Assembly: GCA_900088475.1 (NCBI GenBank)
Contig: FLMG01001670.1
Span: 10,408-42,945 of the forward strand
DNA: 32,538 nucleotides
Direction: 5' to 3'
From: Hyphochytrium catenoides
Lineage: Eukaryota > Sar > Hyphochytriomycetes > Hyphochytriales > Hyphochytriaceae
Below the pieces are notes generated by a model, which was given only the letters and a program-made list of their open reading frames with translations, had not been told where the DNA came from and made no database searches. How positions within the stretch are numbered: position 1 is the first letter of the stretch; each line of letters starts with the position of its first letter. Made by a program: the position numbers and the translations under genes. Of the stretch, positions 1 to 12,029 are shown piece after piece.

Positions 1-147
1 TCGCCTATTTATCATCTCTCTCTCGTATAATGCTATGCCTCGGCCTCTTCCTTACCTATCGATCCGTCTGCTTCATCCTTCTTTATACCTCCGAACCGTA
101 ACCATCACACTTATCAAATTGTTGGTCCTGCCTCTCTCTGTCTGTAG

Positions 148-3100
148 ACCCAGAGTTCTCTTGGGAGAGCGTGAAGTCGAAAGCACTGCAGACACTTGCT
201 GCGGAGAAGGTCAGTGCTACCTGATCTAGTGAAGGAAAGGAGAGACCGTGGCTCTCAGATGCTTGACTCTCTTCTCCGTTCAGAGTCCAGAAGGAGCTCG
301 GTCAATCTTTTCTTCAACTATTGGAGAATGGGTAGCTAAGTACGAACAGGAGAAAGATTCTTGGTATAAGCGCACGACTCTTCTAGGTTTTCTCTCTCTC
401 TCTCTCTTCTTCTCTCTCTCTCTCTCTCTTTGATCTTGCTCTTTACTTTCGCACTTCTCTGTCTCCTATCTCTCTCGTCTCAGATTTCCGATTGCAACCT
501 TTCACCGTTATGTAAGGCTGAAGACTCTGACTGTGCTTGAACCTCAGGAGGAAGAATTATATTGCCGATGCCATTTGTCATCTTTGGTGCGAGTTCGCAG
601 ACATGGAGAAGACTTTGAAGCAGTTCAAGCAGGTCTCGTACGCCTGTTCAGCTTTTCTCCACGCTAGGGGAGTGTTACGTCCTCTTACCTCCTTCGTACC
701 TTTCCGGTGCATCTTTTGGTAGGCCGTTAAAGTCTTTGAGAGTGCGATAAGCTGTCCTGTCGCTGGTAAGAGGGCTCTGGTGTGGATTCGGTAAGTCTTG
801 TATCCATCTACGACGCTAACGAAGGGTCTTTTGGTCGTCCCGCCCTCTTCAATCGTCAATTCTATTACAAGCCTGTGCGCTCCGCCTTCCCGTATATAGC
901 TTGTCTCCGTTTCCGTCCTCTCCCTTCTTCTTAAAATATCCACCACCTGTCCGTATTGGTCCCTCTGCTTGGGGCTGTGTACCGCTCCTACGATCCTTAT
1001 GGTTGCTCTGCCTCTTTCAGCTATGCGGAGTACTATGTCGAACGCCAAAAGCATGGGAACGCCAATAAGGTCTTTCTCCGGGCGATAGAGAGCATGACGG
1101 TAAGTTGGCAATCAGCACGATCCAAAATGTCCTGTAGATGTCTTCTATATTCACTGTGAAAACACGCCTTGCTAATCTTTCCATATCCTGCCCGGTACTG
1201 ATCTCCTCTTGTCATCTGTTTAGATTCCGGAGGTTCTCACGGTATGGGAGCATTTCTTGACCCATGTCAACTCCATGAACAAGAGCGCGTCACCAGAAAA
1301 GCCCGAGCTTACTATGGAGGCGCTGCAGGCCTCAGCTCTGTCACCTGAGAAGCTAGCAGAGTTCACCGCTGAGTTAAAAGCCTATAGGGAAAAGGGTATT
1401 CAATTGCTGCTGTGCCGCTTAGATTCTTTCGCGATTGACTCAATGCGCAGTATCGCCCTTACCGAGCCTTTGCGACTCAGGAGTTTGTCGTTTGCCCTTT
1501 CTGCCTGATATCCTTCATCTCTTCCTGCTGCTTCCTTCTTTTGTCTCATGTCTATCCTTCCATGTAGAGGAGCGAGAAGAAGTAGTCGTAGCGTCTATCA
1601 AGTCTCCCACCCAGATTGTACGTGAGAAGATTGCGCAGGCAAAAGAGTCAGGCATGGTTGTGGACCTTGAAGGGGAAGAGTCTCAGCCCTCTCCTAGGAT
1701 AGCCCCTCGTTCCGCTGCGCCTTCCCAGTCTTCGGGACCCATCTCTTCTACCACGCAGCTACCTTCCGTCATGGGACAAAGTGCACCTTCAAACGTTGGC
1801 GCCCGACCCGTAACTTCCATCCCCCTGGGAACTCCCAAGGGCGGTGCCATTCTCCAGCAGCCTCGCACCCCTGGCCCTATCCTTGGTGCACTTCCGACCC
1901 CTGCTAACGCCTTGCGCGGTCCGCCAATGCCGCGGGTCCCTCATCATCCTGCAGGGCTAGCAGCGGGTGGAAGACAGAACATTCCGCCATCGTCTTTCGC
2001 CCCGTCTTCTCTTCCATCTCATGCCGGTGTTCCGCCCCCTGCTCGTTCATATCCCCCTTCACAACCTCCTCCTCTTCACCAACCTCCTTTCCCTAGCCAA
2101 CGGTCAGGCTCTTTTCCCTCGCCTTCTTTTTCACCTCCTTCTCATACTCCCCCCATGCGCGGAAATGTGAGAGAACCTCTTCCTATGCGCCATCCTGCGC
2201 GTGAGCCGTCTCCTCCTGTGCGAGCGCCTTTGAGAGATGCACCTAGTCCGGTCGCGAAGCCTGCTGTCACGACCCCACCACCTCCCCCACGGCCCAGTCT
2301 TCTCTTTGATCCTTTGCCTTCTACTGTACCTATTCCTCAGGTCCCCGAGGGTGTCCTGGTCAACCTCAGTGAAGTCTTACAGGTAAGATAACGCTTCCGG
2401 TACAGTCACTCTCCTTCCGTCGTGGTAGTCTTATCACAGGGGTTGTTGTCTTTTCTTCCACTCTACCCTTGGTATATATTTCCTTGGCTCATCGTTTCTG
2501 CTCTACAGTCACGACCCATCTTCATAGCCTGTCCTCCGTCCCCTCGCACCCATCGTAGTTGTTTTCCCTATGGCATAGGCTTTGTTCTCACGCTTGTGCC
2601 CTTAATGTCTTCCTCAGGATCGGTCTGTCTTTGACAGAGTGCAAGCTTTATATGATGCTCAGGTGGCTCGAGACCAAGATTATTTGAGGCGGTGGGGAGC
2701 GCTGTACAATGGACAAGCGGACGAAGGTGCAAGGCTGGCACAGACACACAAGGCCGAGCTTGCTCGGGAAGGAGGGCAAGGAAGCCCTCAGGTCAACTTA
2801 TGTGCCTCTTTGTGCCATGCTCCCCTCTCTCTATTATCGCGTCTTGGTGCCTTGTCGGTGTATGCCTTGTAGGTGTATGCTGTGCCGCTAAGGCACTTTC
2901 TATCCGTAAAGCTCTCCTTCTGGAGCCATTCCCAGCTCTAACGTCTCTTTCGCTTTTTTTTGTTGTACCTTCCTCGTCTCCGTACCTACAGCTTCTAAAG
3001 CAGCAGCAGACAGAACGGGAGTGTTTCAGTGCCAAGTGCAGGGCCGCGCAATCTGCCTTTGTTAACGTAACAGGTGGAGAGTTCCGACGATTGCTGGGTG

Positions 3101-4428
3101 AACAGCAACAGCAGTTGCAGAGACTTCGTCTGCCTTTGATGTTTGAGACTGCCGATGTGGAGAAAGTGGAGCTGCAGCGTCATCTAGTTCAATTGATTCT
3201 GACCGCCAAGCAGATGAGTGGCAGAGGTGGGAGTCAGTTGCTCGACATACGTTCTCTCTTTCATTTCATCGCGTCCTCATCACTGTGTATGACTCTTTGG
3301 ACTTAGTCAATCTTTGGTTTAACCTAGCTGCAGAAGAGGTGATGGGTCTTCACGGTATCTGGTATCTTTTCTCTCCATCGCAGTATACTGCTGCTTGACA
3401 GAGGAAGATATCGTCCACCTCCACTTTGCTCCATTATACCGACGTGTTCCCCCGTACTTCTGCGGCCACCGCCTTCTTATCAACTCTTCGTCCAGGTCCT
3501 CAGCAGTCCCCTACAGAGTCCTATGCAGCTGCCAGGGGCGCATCAGCCTATCCTACACAGCCTGCTGCGTACAGTCCAAGGCATGAGCCTAGTCCTCACT
3601 CTCCCCCACCACCAACTTCAGATGTATATCCATCTCATCGACAGGCACTAGACAGAGCGCCTGGCCACTATCCCGCCCCTGTTAGCCAGCAAAGAGATTC
3701 AAGAAAGAGGCCGCATCCCGAGAGCTATGCTCATCCTTCCCCAGCTCCTGAAGGGACTCAAGGGTACTATAGACAGGACACAAGAGCAGCGGGATACTAT
3801 GACGAGAGAGGGAGAGAGGAGGCGAGAGGAGGGCGAGGGCAAAGAAGAAGCTTAGCTAGTGGAGAAGAGAGATTTGGTAGAGCTGAGGGAGGAAGAAATG
3901 TTATAAACCGAGGTGATTATCCAGACGATAGAGACGTTAGAGGGGGATACGGAGGAGGTGCGGTCAGTTACTCCGCAGGAGGTTACGACGGAGGAAGAAG
4001 AGGATACGGAGAGAAGGGAAGACCGTACAGCTATCCCGGAGGCGGAGGACGGGGTGGAGAAGGATACGGAGGCCCAGTCGGAGGGGAAAGTGAGTGGAGC
4101 CCCAATAGAGGAGCTTGGCGAGGTAAGAGCGTCTCTTGCATCTAAGTCATCAGCTCCTTTGTCTAGCACATCTCTGCTCCTTCCCGTTGTTTGCTCTCGG
4201 GATGGATCGACCCTCGCTCGTTCTATCACTATCACTTATCATCCTGACTCACTTTCACTTACTTTCTCTCTCTTCACGTCACGTGATGCTTTAGAAGGAG
4301 GCGGCGCTGCCCAGTCCGGCCCGTACTACCAACAGGGACAGGGTAGAGGAGGACGTGGTGGCCCGAGAGGAAGAAGTGGCTCTCAAGGCCCTCCGCCATA
4401 TGGGGGTTACCCTCCAGGCCCTTACTGA
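148..4428 (+). CDS. HAT-repeat RNA-processing protein with Pro-rich and RGG tail (5' partial)
   Basis: The exon chain is 148-209, 284-386, 484-511, 548-632, 723-790, 1021-1099, 1224-1395, 1568-2382, 2618-2791, 2992-3226, 3496-4122, 4295-4428. All junctions agree in phase and leave 859 visible codons; the start lies upstream of the window. The first seven exons encode helical half-a-TPR repeats, for example HLWCEFADMEKTLKQFKQ followed by AVKVFESAIS, then VWIRYAEYYVERQKHGN and KVFLRAIESM. Such repeats are typical of Prp39, Syf1 and CstF77. The spacing of the last repeats resembles Prp39 (U1 snRNP), but I cannot choose firmly. A Pro/Ser-rich disordered region follows (about 1700-2330), then a Gln-rich helical stretch (2992-3226), then a Tyr/Gly/Arg tail with RGG-like motifs ending in PPPYGGYPPGPY. 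The expected role is nuclear pre-mRNA splicing or 3' processing. Exon 3226/3496 is the least certain junction, supported only by phase. Confidence 0.72.
391..431 (+). repeat. CT microsatellite in an intron
   Basis: A near-perfect CT run lies in the intron 387-483 of the HAT-repeat gene, on the sense strand. It overlaps the pyrimidine tract expected before the acceptor at 483. Confidence 0.8.
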
Positions 4429-4733
4429 TAGCGTCCCTCATGTATATCCTCTTCTACACTATACATAAGCTGATCTATGGGCACAGCACGTCCTCAGCAT
4501 TCAATCCGTGCTACTTTCCCCTCATGTCATCTCTCTCTCTCTTTGTCTCCCTCCTTTTTCTCGTCTGTCTCTTTCTCTCTTGCTTTTCTGTCGCTATCTT
4601 TCGTGCTTTTCTATCTTGCTATGCGAGTGGGGAGCATCTCAGCGAGCGCTATTGCCTTTCTCTCCTTTCTACTATAGCTTCGTCGTTATGAGGCTTGTCA
4701 GATGTGAGTCAGGAGGGAAGGCAACGAGACTAC
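4429..4733. other. Intergenic region between convergent genes
   Basis: This gap of about 300 bases lies between two convergent stop codons. It should hold the 3' UTRs of both genes. It contains CT-rich low-complexity sequence around 4520-4610, and the short open frames through it are translations of that repeat. I see no gene. Confidence 0.6.
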
Positions 4734-5787
4734 TTAGTCATTAGAGCGACTCCTTGAGCGGGTTCTACCTCTTCTTCTCTCTTCATCTCTAGAACGGCGG
4801 ACGGGACTGTTAGAGCGTGAGTGTGATGGGGCAGGACCAAGGTCCTCATCTCCGTCTCTGTCTCTCCTCCGGTGAAGATGATGCTCATTTAACAGAGGAA
4901 ATTTTTCTTCTTCTTCTAGGCCTCGGGGGGATTGTACCCAGCGCCTACTTCTACCACGGAACTCTTGGTCTCTGTCGTGGTGGAATGGCATGTGGCCAAT
5001 AAGCGACGAAAAGAGCAAGAGTTGCTTGAGTTACTCAGAACAGAGGTCCATATGGTAGCGAAGAGTGGGCGAGAGTCTTGGGTCAAAGAGAAGGAGGACT
5101 GTCTAAAGATCGTCGGGGGAAGAGATAGAAAGAGGGACTGGTACTAGAGTGACACTTACTTTGGCGATGGCAGCGTGGTCATCAGTCTCTTTGGGCTGCT
5201 GCTGCGTGATCTGCTCCTGTCTCTTCTACTTGGAAGCTCCCGCTCAGGACTATCGCTGTCACTTTCCATGCTAGACTGCCTACTCTTGGACACCCTCGAC
5301 GGAGAAGAGCCACTTCTGCTGTGTCTCGGGCTTGGTACCGGCCGAAAGGATATCTGAACCTGGGAGGAACCGGAAAGTGGATCATCAATGGCAAGAGACG
5401 GATGAGAGCAAGGCCCAAGTGCAGGGTGTGCGTTAGAGAGGTATGATGGCAGGTAACTTCAGAGCTTGCTCTCTCTAACTATCCGTGCACGGGATGCTTA
5501 CCTCCACTCGTTCTTTTCCTAACCTCGCCGGGTTCTTCTGGAAGTACCTGAAAGTATTTAGTGCCTGCTCTTCAGTGTCAAACTCCACGTATGCGAAGCC
5601 AAAGGGCTGCAGGAAGAAGAGTATCAGCCGGTCGATCGTCTTTCCAAAGGGATGGACCGCCTACCTCCTGGGAAATCCAAAGGCTAGACACTGGCCCGCA
5701 CACAGCAAACTCCGCCTCCAGTTCTGCATCGCCTACATCTTGAGGAACACCTTCGATGTAAAGTCTCTTTCTCCCATGGGGAGCCAT
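4734..5787 (-). CDS. SR-type splicing factor: one RRM plus RS domain
   Basis: Four exons read right to left: 5665-5787, 5502-5606, 5160-5359, 4734-4971. All junctions are in phase and give 221 residues. The N-terminus MAPHGRKR leads straight into an RRM with RNP2 LYIEGV and RNP1 PFGFAYVEF, split by the first intron between the two motifs. From about residue 80 the protein is rich in SR/RS and SP dipeptides, including SPRHSRSGSSPSR, RRDRSRSRSSSP and RTRSRSRSND at the C-terminus. This architecture is that of SR proteins and RNPS1-like factors, which bind exonic RNA and recruit spliceosome parts in the nucleus. The start is the first ATG before the RRM and has no upstream in-frame exon signal that I can see. 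The gene is convergent with the HAT-repeat gene. I cannot name the exact orthologue. Confidence 0.85.
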
Positions 5788-6311
5788 TGAATCAGCGCCA
5801 GCTCCTCGCCTAACCTAACAGACTGCTCAGAAACCACCTCCGCCCCTCTAATCTCCAGCGTACTCACTGCAGCGGCAATAGGGAACGAGTCAATAATATA
5901 AAGACTCTAACTGCCTGCTATCGGGGATTCAGAAACTCAGAATCTGGACAATCTTCAACCCAGAAAGCCAAAGCTCCTCGAGTCTGCCATCAGTTCTCCG
6001 GATCAAAGGGTTTGATTATCGCTTACTTTACAGATTTTTTCAAGCTTTTCAGATCTTCTACGACAGTTTCTCTTTTCTCTTTTCTTGGTTTCTTCGTTTT
6101 TGAGCTTTTCAGATCTTCAGATCTTCACATTGTGCTCTGTGCTCTGTGGCTCGGACAACTTTTAGGAGTTAGAAGTTCCTCCAAGAGGTCCATGGCCTTC
6201 GTCGGCTGCTTTCGTCTCGGTGATGTGACTCGTTGGCATGCCTATAGTGAGGGGCTGGCCAAAGCCATAATAAGGCATTTCACTCTGTTACTCAGGGAGT
6301 TACTACGGTGC
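5788..6311. other. Intergenic region with a short direct repeat
   Basis: Both flanking genes are on the minus strand, so this stretch holds the upstream region of the SR gene and the 3' side of the photolyase gene. The 16-mer agcttttcagatcttc occurs at about 6043-6058 and again at 6103-6118, exactly 60 bases apart, with an extra agatcttc after the second copy. No gene is seen. Confidence 0.5.
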
Positions 6312-8210
6312 TTAGTGTTTGCGCTGACGCTTAAGAAAACTCGTAATCTTTGTGCCATTTCTTGGGGCTTTTTCGGCTGACCCTCTCCTTTTGTTGGTCG
6401 GCTTCCAGCCGCTAGGCCGTCCACCCATGCCTGTTCTTTCCAAAGCAGCTTCTCTCTCCTTGTGAGGACCCTCTTCTTCATTTTCTGCATCAGATGGGTC
6501 CCCTACATTGCCATGCCCTGCCCGATGCTCCTGGTAACTTGCCTTCAGCCGAGCAATGTTTTGTTTCCTAGCCTGGTCATGATCCACAATGGGCTTTGGA
6601 TAGTCTTTCCCTATAATGCACTTGGCTCTCTCTTGTACCAACCTTGGGGCCTTCCATGGCTCGTAGATATACTGGGTAGGGTAATCGGCTAGCTGGGGAA
6701 GGTACTTACGAATGTACTCTCCGCTGGGGTCAGTCTTCTTCCCAAAGGATATGGGGCTGTATATGCGGAAGTACTGGTTGAAGTACGCGCTAGCGGACAG
6801 CCACATCCAGTTCCCAGCGTTCAGGCTCCAGTCCGAATCCAAGAGCCACTCTTCAAACACAAGCTTCCCATCCACCCAGGAAACGTAGAGATCACCTCTA
6901 GTCAAAAAGCAAGCCACTGCATGCCTAGCTAGGTGGTGAATCCAACCCTCTCTTCGTAGCTGCGTCATGATTGCGTCTATAAAGGGATAGCCGGTCCTCC
7001 CATCCTTCCAAGCCTGAAGATAGGCTACGTTGTTTTCCCAGCCAATCTGCCTGCACACAGGATTGCCTATCATTTTGTCGAAGTTGGGCGTGAAATAACC
7101 TTGGAGATGAAAGAACTCCCTCCACAAGAGCTGGCCGTGAAGAGAGACTGGAGGCATAGTGTGCAGCTTCTTCCTCATCTTACACTCGTCATAGACATCC
7201 TTTAAGCGGTAGTAGAACTCTCGTGGGGAGAGGCACCCGAGCATTAGATAGGGACTCAACACAGTGGTGCTGGGGGCCAAAGAGTTAGGCGCCGTCTTCG
7301 GCTTTGCAAACTTCCAAACCCACTCCTTTTTCTCCAAGTACTCAGACATCCTCCGAAGGGCTTCGGTCTCCCCTCCGGGATACAGCAGCGGTCCACAGTC
7401 TGCCTTCTTCACCCCCACCTCCTCTAAGGTGGGCACCTTCCCGCTTATGCCTGGTATGGGTTCATCTGGGGTTCCAGGCGGCATCAAAGATTCAGGAGGA
7501 TCCAATGGCTTTTGAGGGAAGCCCATCCTATCTAAGGTCTTGAGCATATTTTGATAGTTTCCTGGCACTGCCCCGAAGTTGGCTTCTCGGACGCTAATCA
7601 AGGACGGGAGGAAAGACAAGGGATTGTTAGAAAGGAGCTGGACAGAGAGAGCCTCTAGGAGGGATGCACCAGCCCGGTGTGCACTGCTAAGGGATGACGT
7701 CCTCTGTTCTGTACCTGTCGAGGTCATACAAAGTGTGTCCCCACGTCTTCATGACTTCAACCTTGTGTTCTGCCGCCAAATCGTCAACGGCAGGGTCCCG
7801 CCTCCTTGCATACTCAGTCGTATCAATCTCGTAAGCTAGGCGAGTGATCTTCCACCTAGAGAAGAGCTTGGGAAAGACTTCGGGGCTCACAGGGTCGCCC
7901 CTCAGCACAAATAGCCTTTGTTTTAAGGGTTAGAGAAGGTGAGCTATGAATATATGTTATTTGAAAGCAGAGTATCCTACCGCGAATTGTGCTTCCGTAG
8001 AGAGGTATCTAGGTCAGTCAGGCTTTGGAGGAGAAAACGCCATCGATTGGCCCCAATGAGTTCCTCACTGGCTGTATCAATGATGAAGACAGGCCATAAA
8101 TTTGTTGTGCCGCTGAGCGCTCTCAGTAACGAAGGGTTATCGTGCAGTCGGAGTGCCTTACGGAACCAGTAGATGGTGTTATGTCCGCGAAGGCTGTCGG
8201 CCTTGACCAT
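6312..8210 (-). CDS. (6-4) photolyase / animal-type cryptochrome family flavoprotein
   Basis: Three exons (7981-8210, 7715-7915, 6312-7593) join in phase to give 570 residues, close to the usual family length plus a tail. The N-terminus IYWFRKALRLHDNPSL is the typical photolyase antenna-domain start. The C-terminal half carries the FAD-binding region: HHLARHAVACFLTRGD with the histidines expected of (6-4) photolyases, DSDWSLNAGNWMWLSASA, and IVGKDYP-like IIGKDYPKPIVDH. These match the (6-4) photolyase/animal cryptochrome/CPF1 group better than the DASH or CPD groups. The enzyme would repair UV (6-4) photoproducts with blue light, or sense light. The last 60 or so residues are charged and end in KRRGS..KITSFLKRQRKH, a likely nuclear signal. 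The third exon begins at an acceptor (7594-7599 complement) that places VREANFGAVPGNYQ where the family has its conserved N-G-x-P-P-x-x-Y segment. An earlier acceptor would add 45 or so unmatched codons. Confidence 0.9.
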
Positions 8211-9280
8211 TTTGTCGCCTTACTGTTGAACAAGTAAGAGCAGTTCGATAGGCAGGTCCTCTTGGCTGTTCGTTTGTGCTGTGCAACGTTTACAGATTCC
8301 GTGTCCGTAACAGGACAGGGTCTCGAGCTGTCTCATGCGTCAATGGCCAGCCTGAACAGCGAGAAGATGAAGATTCGGTGGGCGATGAGCGGAGAACAGT
8401 CGGATGACACTTGATGACAGTGCGCGGCCAGGGAACAGTTGGACTGACAGAAGGCCACACCTCTAACTTGAGATCCTGCCTCCAGCTGTCAATCGCTCCT
8501 CGAAGCCTTTGACGAGTTCGGAGGATGACGTAAGAAAAACGGATGTGCAAAATATATCTTTCACACCGTTCTGATGTAAATATTGTGAAGAATTTGGGGT
8601 ACACTTTGCTTATTTCACAAAAGAACAACCTTCCAACTGTGCTGTAAATTTACCATTTTCTTGCCCTACTTTGAATCTCACGGCTATACTTCACAATTGG
8701 CGATTCTTGTCGATCAAGCTCTACTCGTAGGATGTAATTCCTGCACTAGCTGATGTCCCATGGACTTTCTAAGCAGCACAGCGCCCTGCAGCCTCACTAC
8801 TTCATGCCCGGCTGGTCGGGCGCTCCAAGCTTATCGAGTGCAGACAGGCTCATCTTTATCAGGAGACGACTTCATTGTTGAAAGCTTGGATCGACACCAG
8901 CAACACTGACGAACCGTCAGTGGTGGTATGAGCCAAATGAGAGACCCATTGCTCTTAGTCTGGTAGGAAGCAGTAGACTCTAATCCTGACAGATATCGGC
9001 GGTCGATTCCTGTCGAACTGCACATAAGCGCTTTTAAACGGCGCCTTAGCCAGGTGTTAATAACAGGTTTGACAACCAGACTCTGTGCTTGACTAGAAAA
9101 TGGCACAATTACTTCCAACCCATCGATCCATACAAAGCAGCACGATACTTAATCAGATACAGACGATGAGTTCCATCGTTGCGAGGCCAAGAACGTCTGG
9201 TTGGGAAGGGGAGCCAATGCAAGAGACTACGGCTCAGGGCAGTATCTAATGTGGTGTTACAATCAGCGTTAGAAGTTTAG
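8211..9280. other. About 1.07 kb with no recognisable gene
   Basis: This lies between the start of the photolyase gene and the stop of NDUFV2, both on the minus strand. It contains several short open frames on both strands, the longest about 110 codons at 8290-8628 (-). None has a recognisable motif or joins to another in phase. It should include the photolyase promoter. I see no tRNA-like cloverleaf or tandem repeat. Confidence 0.45.
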
Positions 9281-10391
<1,111 letters not shown>

Positions 10392-11082
10392 TGTATTGTA
10401 TAGGATTCCAGGACCCCTTGTCGTCAGCTCAAAATCAAGTCCTAGTCCTCAGTTACCAGATCTCAGGGCTGCTACAAACCGCAACCCACGCACCTCCAGA
10501 AACAGCTGGTGTATCTCTAGAGCTCCGATGGAGATAGGCCGTTCTTCGTCAGTGATCTGGGATCTCCATTGAGCTCTTGCAGATGCCTCAAAATCAATAA
10601 CATAACAAGGTCAAAGCCAGCCTTTGCTATCGGCCGGTGAAATGACTGACAAGCGCAACACAACGAAACTGTACCTTACAATCTGGCAAACAGTATACTT
10701 ACGATTTAGCTGCACGAGGCACTAGCGGGTAACGCCCAGGAAAAGCAAGGCCCAGCTACTATTGGTCATAAGAGCCATTATTATTCATGATATCATGCAT
10801 TTCTCATGCAGAAAGTGTACGCCAGTCAGTCTGTCCGTCAGTTCCCAGCATCACATCACAGAGTTCGACATTACAGTCAGTCATACAGACAGCAAACAGC
10901 ACACCGAAGGCTCCAGAAAGCAGATTTGCTGACGAAGCTTTATTGAAGCGCTTCATTCACCGATACTTCCCAAACCTCGAGCTTTCTTTAGCAGCTTCGA
11001 CAGTTTATCGCCACAGCTTGATCCGAGGAATCGCATCAGCAGGTGCTGTACGGAGTACGAGCTATATTTACTTAATAGAACC
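10392..11082. promoter_or_regulatory. Shared upstream region of NDUFV2 and QCR6
   Basis: The start codons of a complex I gene and a complex III gene face away from each other across 691 bases. The stretch must contain both 5' UTRs and both promoters. It has no recognisable coding exon. No single element can be pointed to with confidence, so the regulatory role is inferred from layout alone. Confidence 0.45.
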
Positions 11083-11443
11083 ATGGTAAGACTAGACTGC
11101 TCTTCTCTATGCCTTGCCCTCCGCCACCGAGTATTGCATCTAGTCAGTGTCTGTGGGATACCTAAGCTAACTTTATGCCCCTATTGCAGTCGGACCCAGT
11201 AGACCCTATGCCACGGATCAGAGAGGCTTGCGAGCCTAAGTGCAAAGCAGAAAGCAAGTTATATCAGGAGTGCGTTGAGAGAGTTACAGCCCGCGGCGAC
11301 GGCGACTGCGAGGGCCAATACTTTGAGTTCCTCAAGTGCATCGACAAATGCGTAAGTCACACAGCTGCTACACGGTGGCGTTATAATAGGACTGACGCAC
11401 TTGTCTCTAGTCTGCTCCCCAGATCTTCAAGCACTTGAAATAA
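11083..11443 (+). CDS. UQCRH: Cytochrome bc1 complex hinge protein (QCR6/UQCRH)
   Basis: Exons 11083-11085, 11190-11351 and 11411-11443 give 65 residues. The second exon encodes SDPVDPMPRIREACEPKC and then a Cys-rich helical hairpin (CVERV, GDCEGQYFEFLKCIDKC) that fits the hinge-protein family, ending with APQIFKHLK. These proteins are small, acidic-to-neutral, disulfide-linked subunits of mitochondrial complex III near cytochrome c1. The first coding exon is only the ATG: the sequence is ATG directly followed by the donor GTAAG, and the next exon opens in frame after tattgcag. An alternative start inside exon 2 at 11208 (ATGCCACGG) would cost six residues. The N-terminal acidic stretch seen in yeast and mammals is absent here. 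Confidence 0.88.
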
Positions 11444-12029
11444 GATCGTACATAATCTAACCACTATGGAGCTGCTCTTGTGAGTGCCCATATTTCCTAT
11501 CAGAGCGAAGAGGAGGAGTCCTATTGTTTTCCTTATCTGCGTACTGGGTGCCTAGCGAGGGGTGCATCATTGATAGTGTCAAGCAAACGAAGCAGGAGGA
11601 TAAAACGTTAGCAAAGCTAAATTACGGAGTCAATCTACTCTAGAGTTGACATAGTGCAGATAGTGAAGCAGTAATTTGCCGCTGCATGGACTTGCCCATT
11701 TGTCTTCGACCCTGTATGACCTCTTGTCGGTCAACCTCTATCAAAACTAGGTCCTTCAGGTCATACTTTTCTTCTTTTGCTTCCTTGCCCGCTTTCAAGG
11801 CAGGAAGTTCTGTAGTCAAGCTCTCCTTGCTTTTGCTTAGTGAAACTCGATAGCGAGGGACGTCGTCCGATATTTGTCACAAGCATTGGCAAAGAAAGGC
11901 GCATAATACTAAGGCGAACGCTCTTGCGGATATGGTGCCTTTGGGTCTCTGCCATGCATGTAGCGCCCTCAATACTCTATCTGGGAAATCTCAACAGATA
12001 CACCGAGATGAGGACGAGAAATTTTAGCA
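11444..12029. other. Intergenic region between convergent genes
   Basis: The 586 bases separate the stop of QCR6 and the stop of the small minus-strand gene. Open frames here are short (at most about 65 codons), overlap antisense to one another and show no motif. No gene, RNA or repeat is recognised. Confidence 0.45.

Noticed and set aside
148-632. CID (RNA polymerase II CTD-interacting) domain in the first exons
   Set aside because: WYKRTTLL at first looked like the CID LKRITLLYL motif, but phase-correct splicing gives HAT-type helices (LW.EFA.ME...AVKVFE.AI), which fit better.
7594-7714. 28-nt intron in the photolyase gene (7687-7714)
   Set aside because: It keeps phase, but the longer 121-base intron to the acceptor at 7594 also keeps phase and aligns the next residues with the family without an insertion.
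6312-8210. Cryptochrome DASH
   Set aside because: The His-containing HHLARHAVACFLTRGD motif and the C-terminal half match the (6-4) photolyase/animal cryptochrome group rather than DASH.
8290-9118. Minus-strand open frames at 8290-8628 and 8831-9118
   Set aside because: No family motif, no splice partner in phase; lengths are within chance for this base composition.
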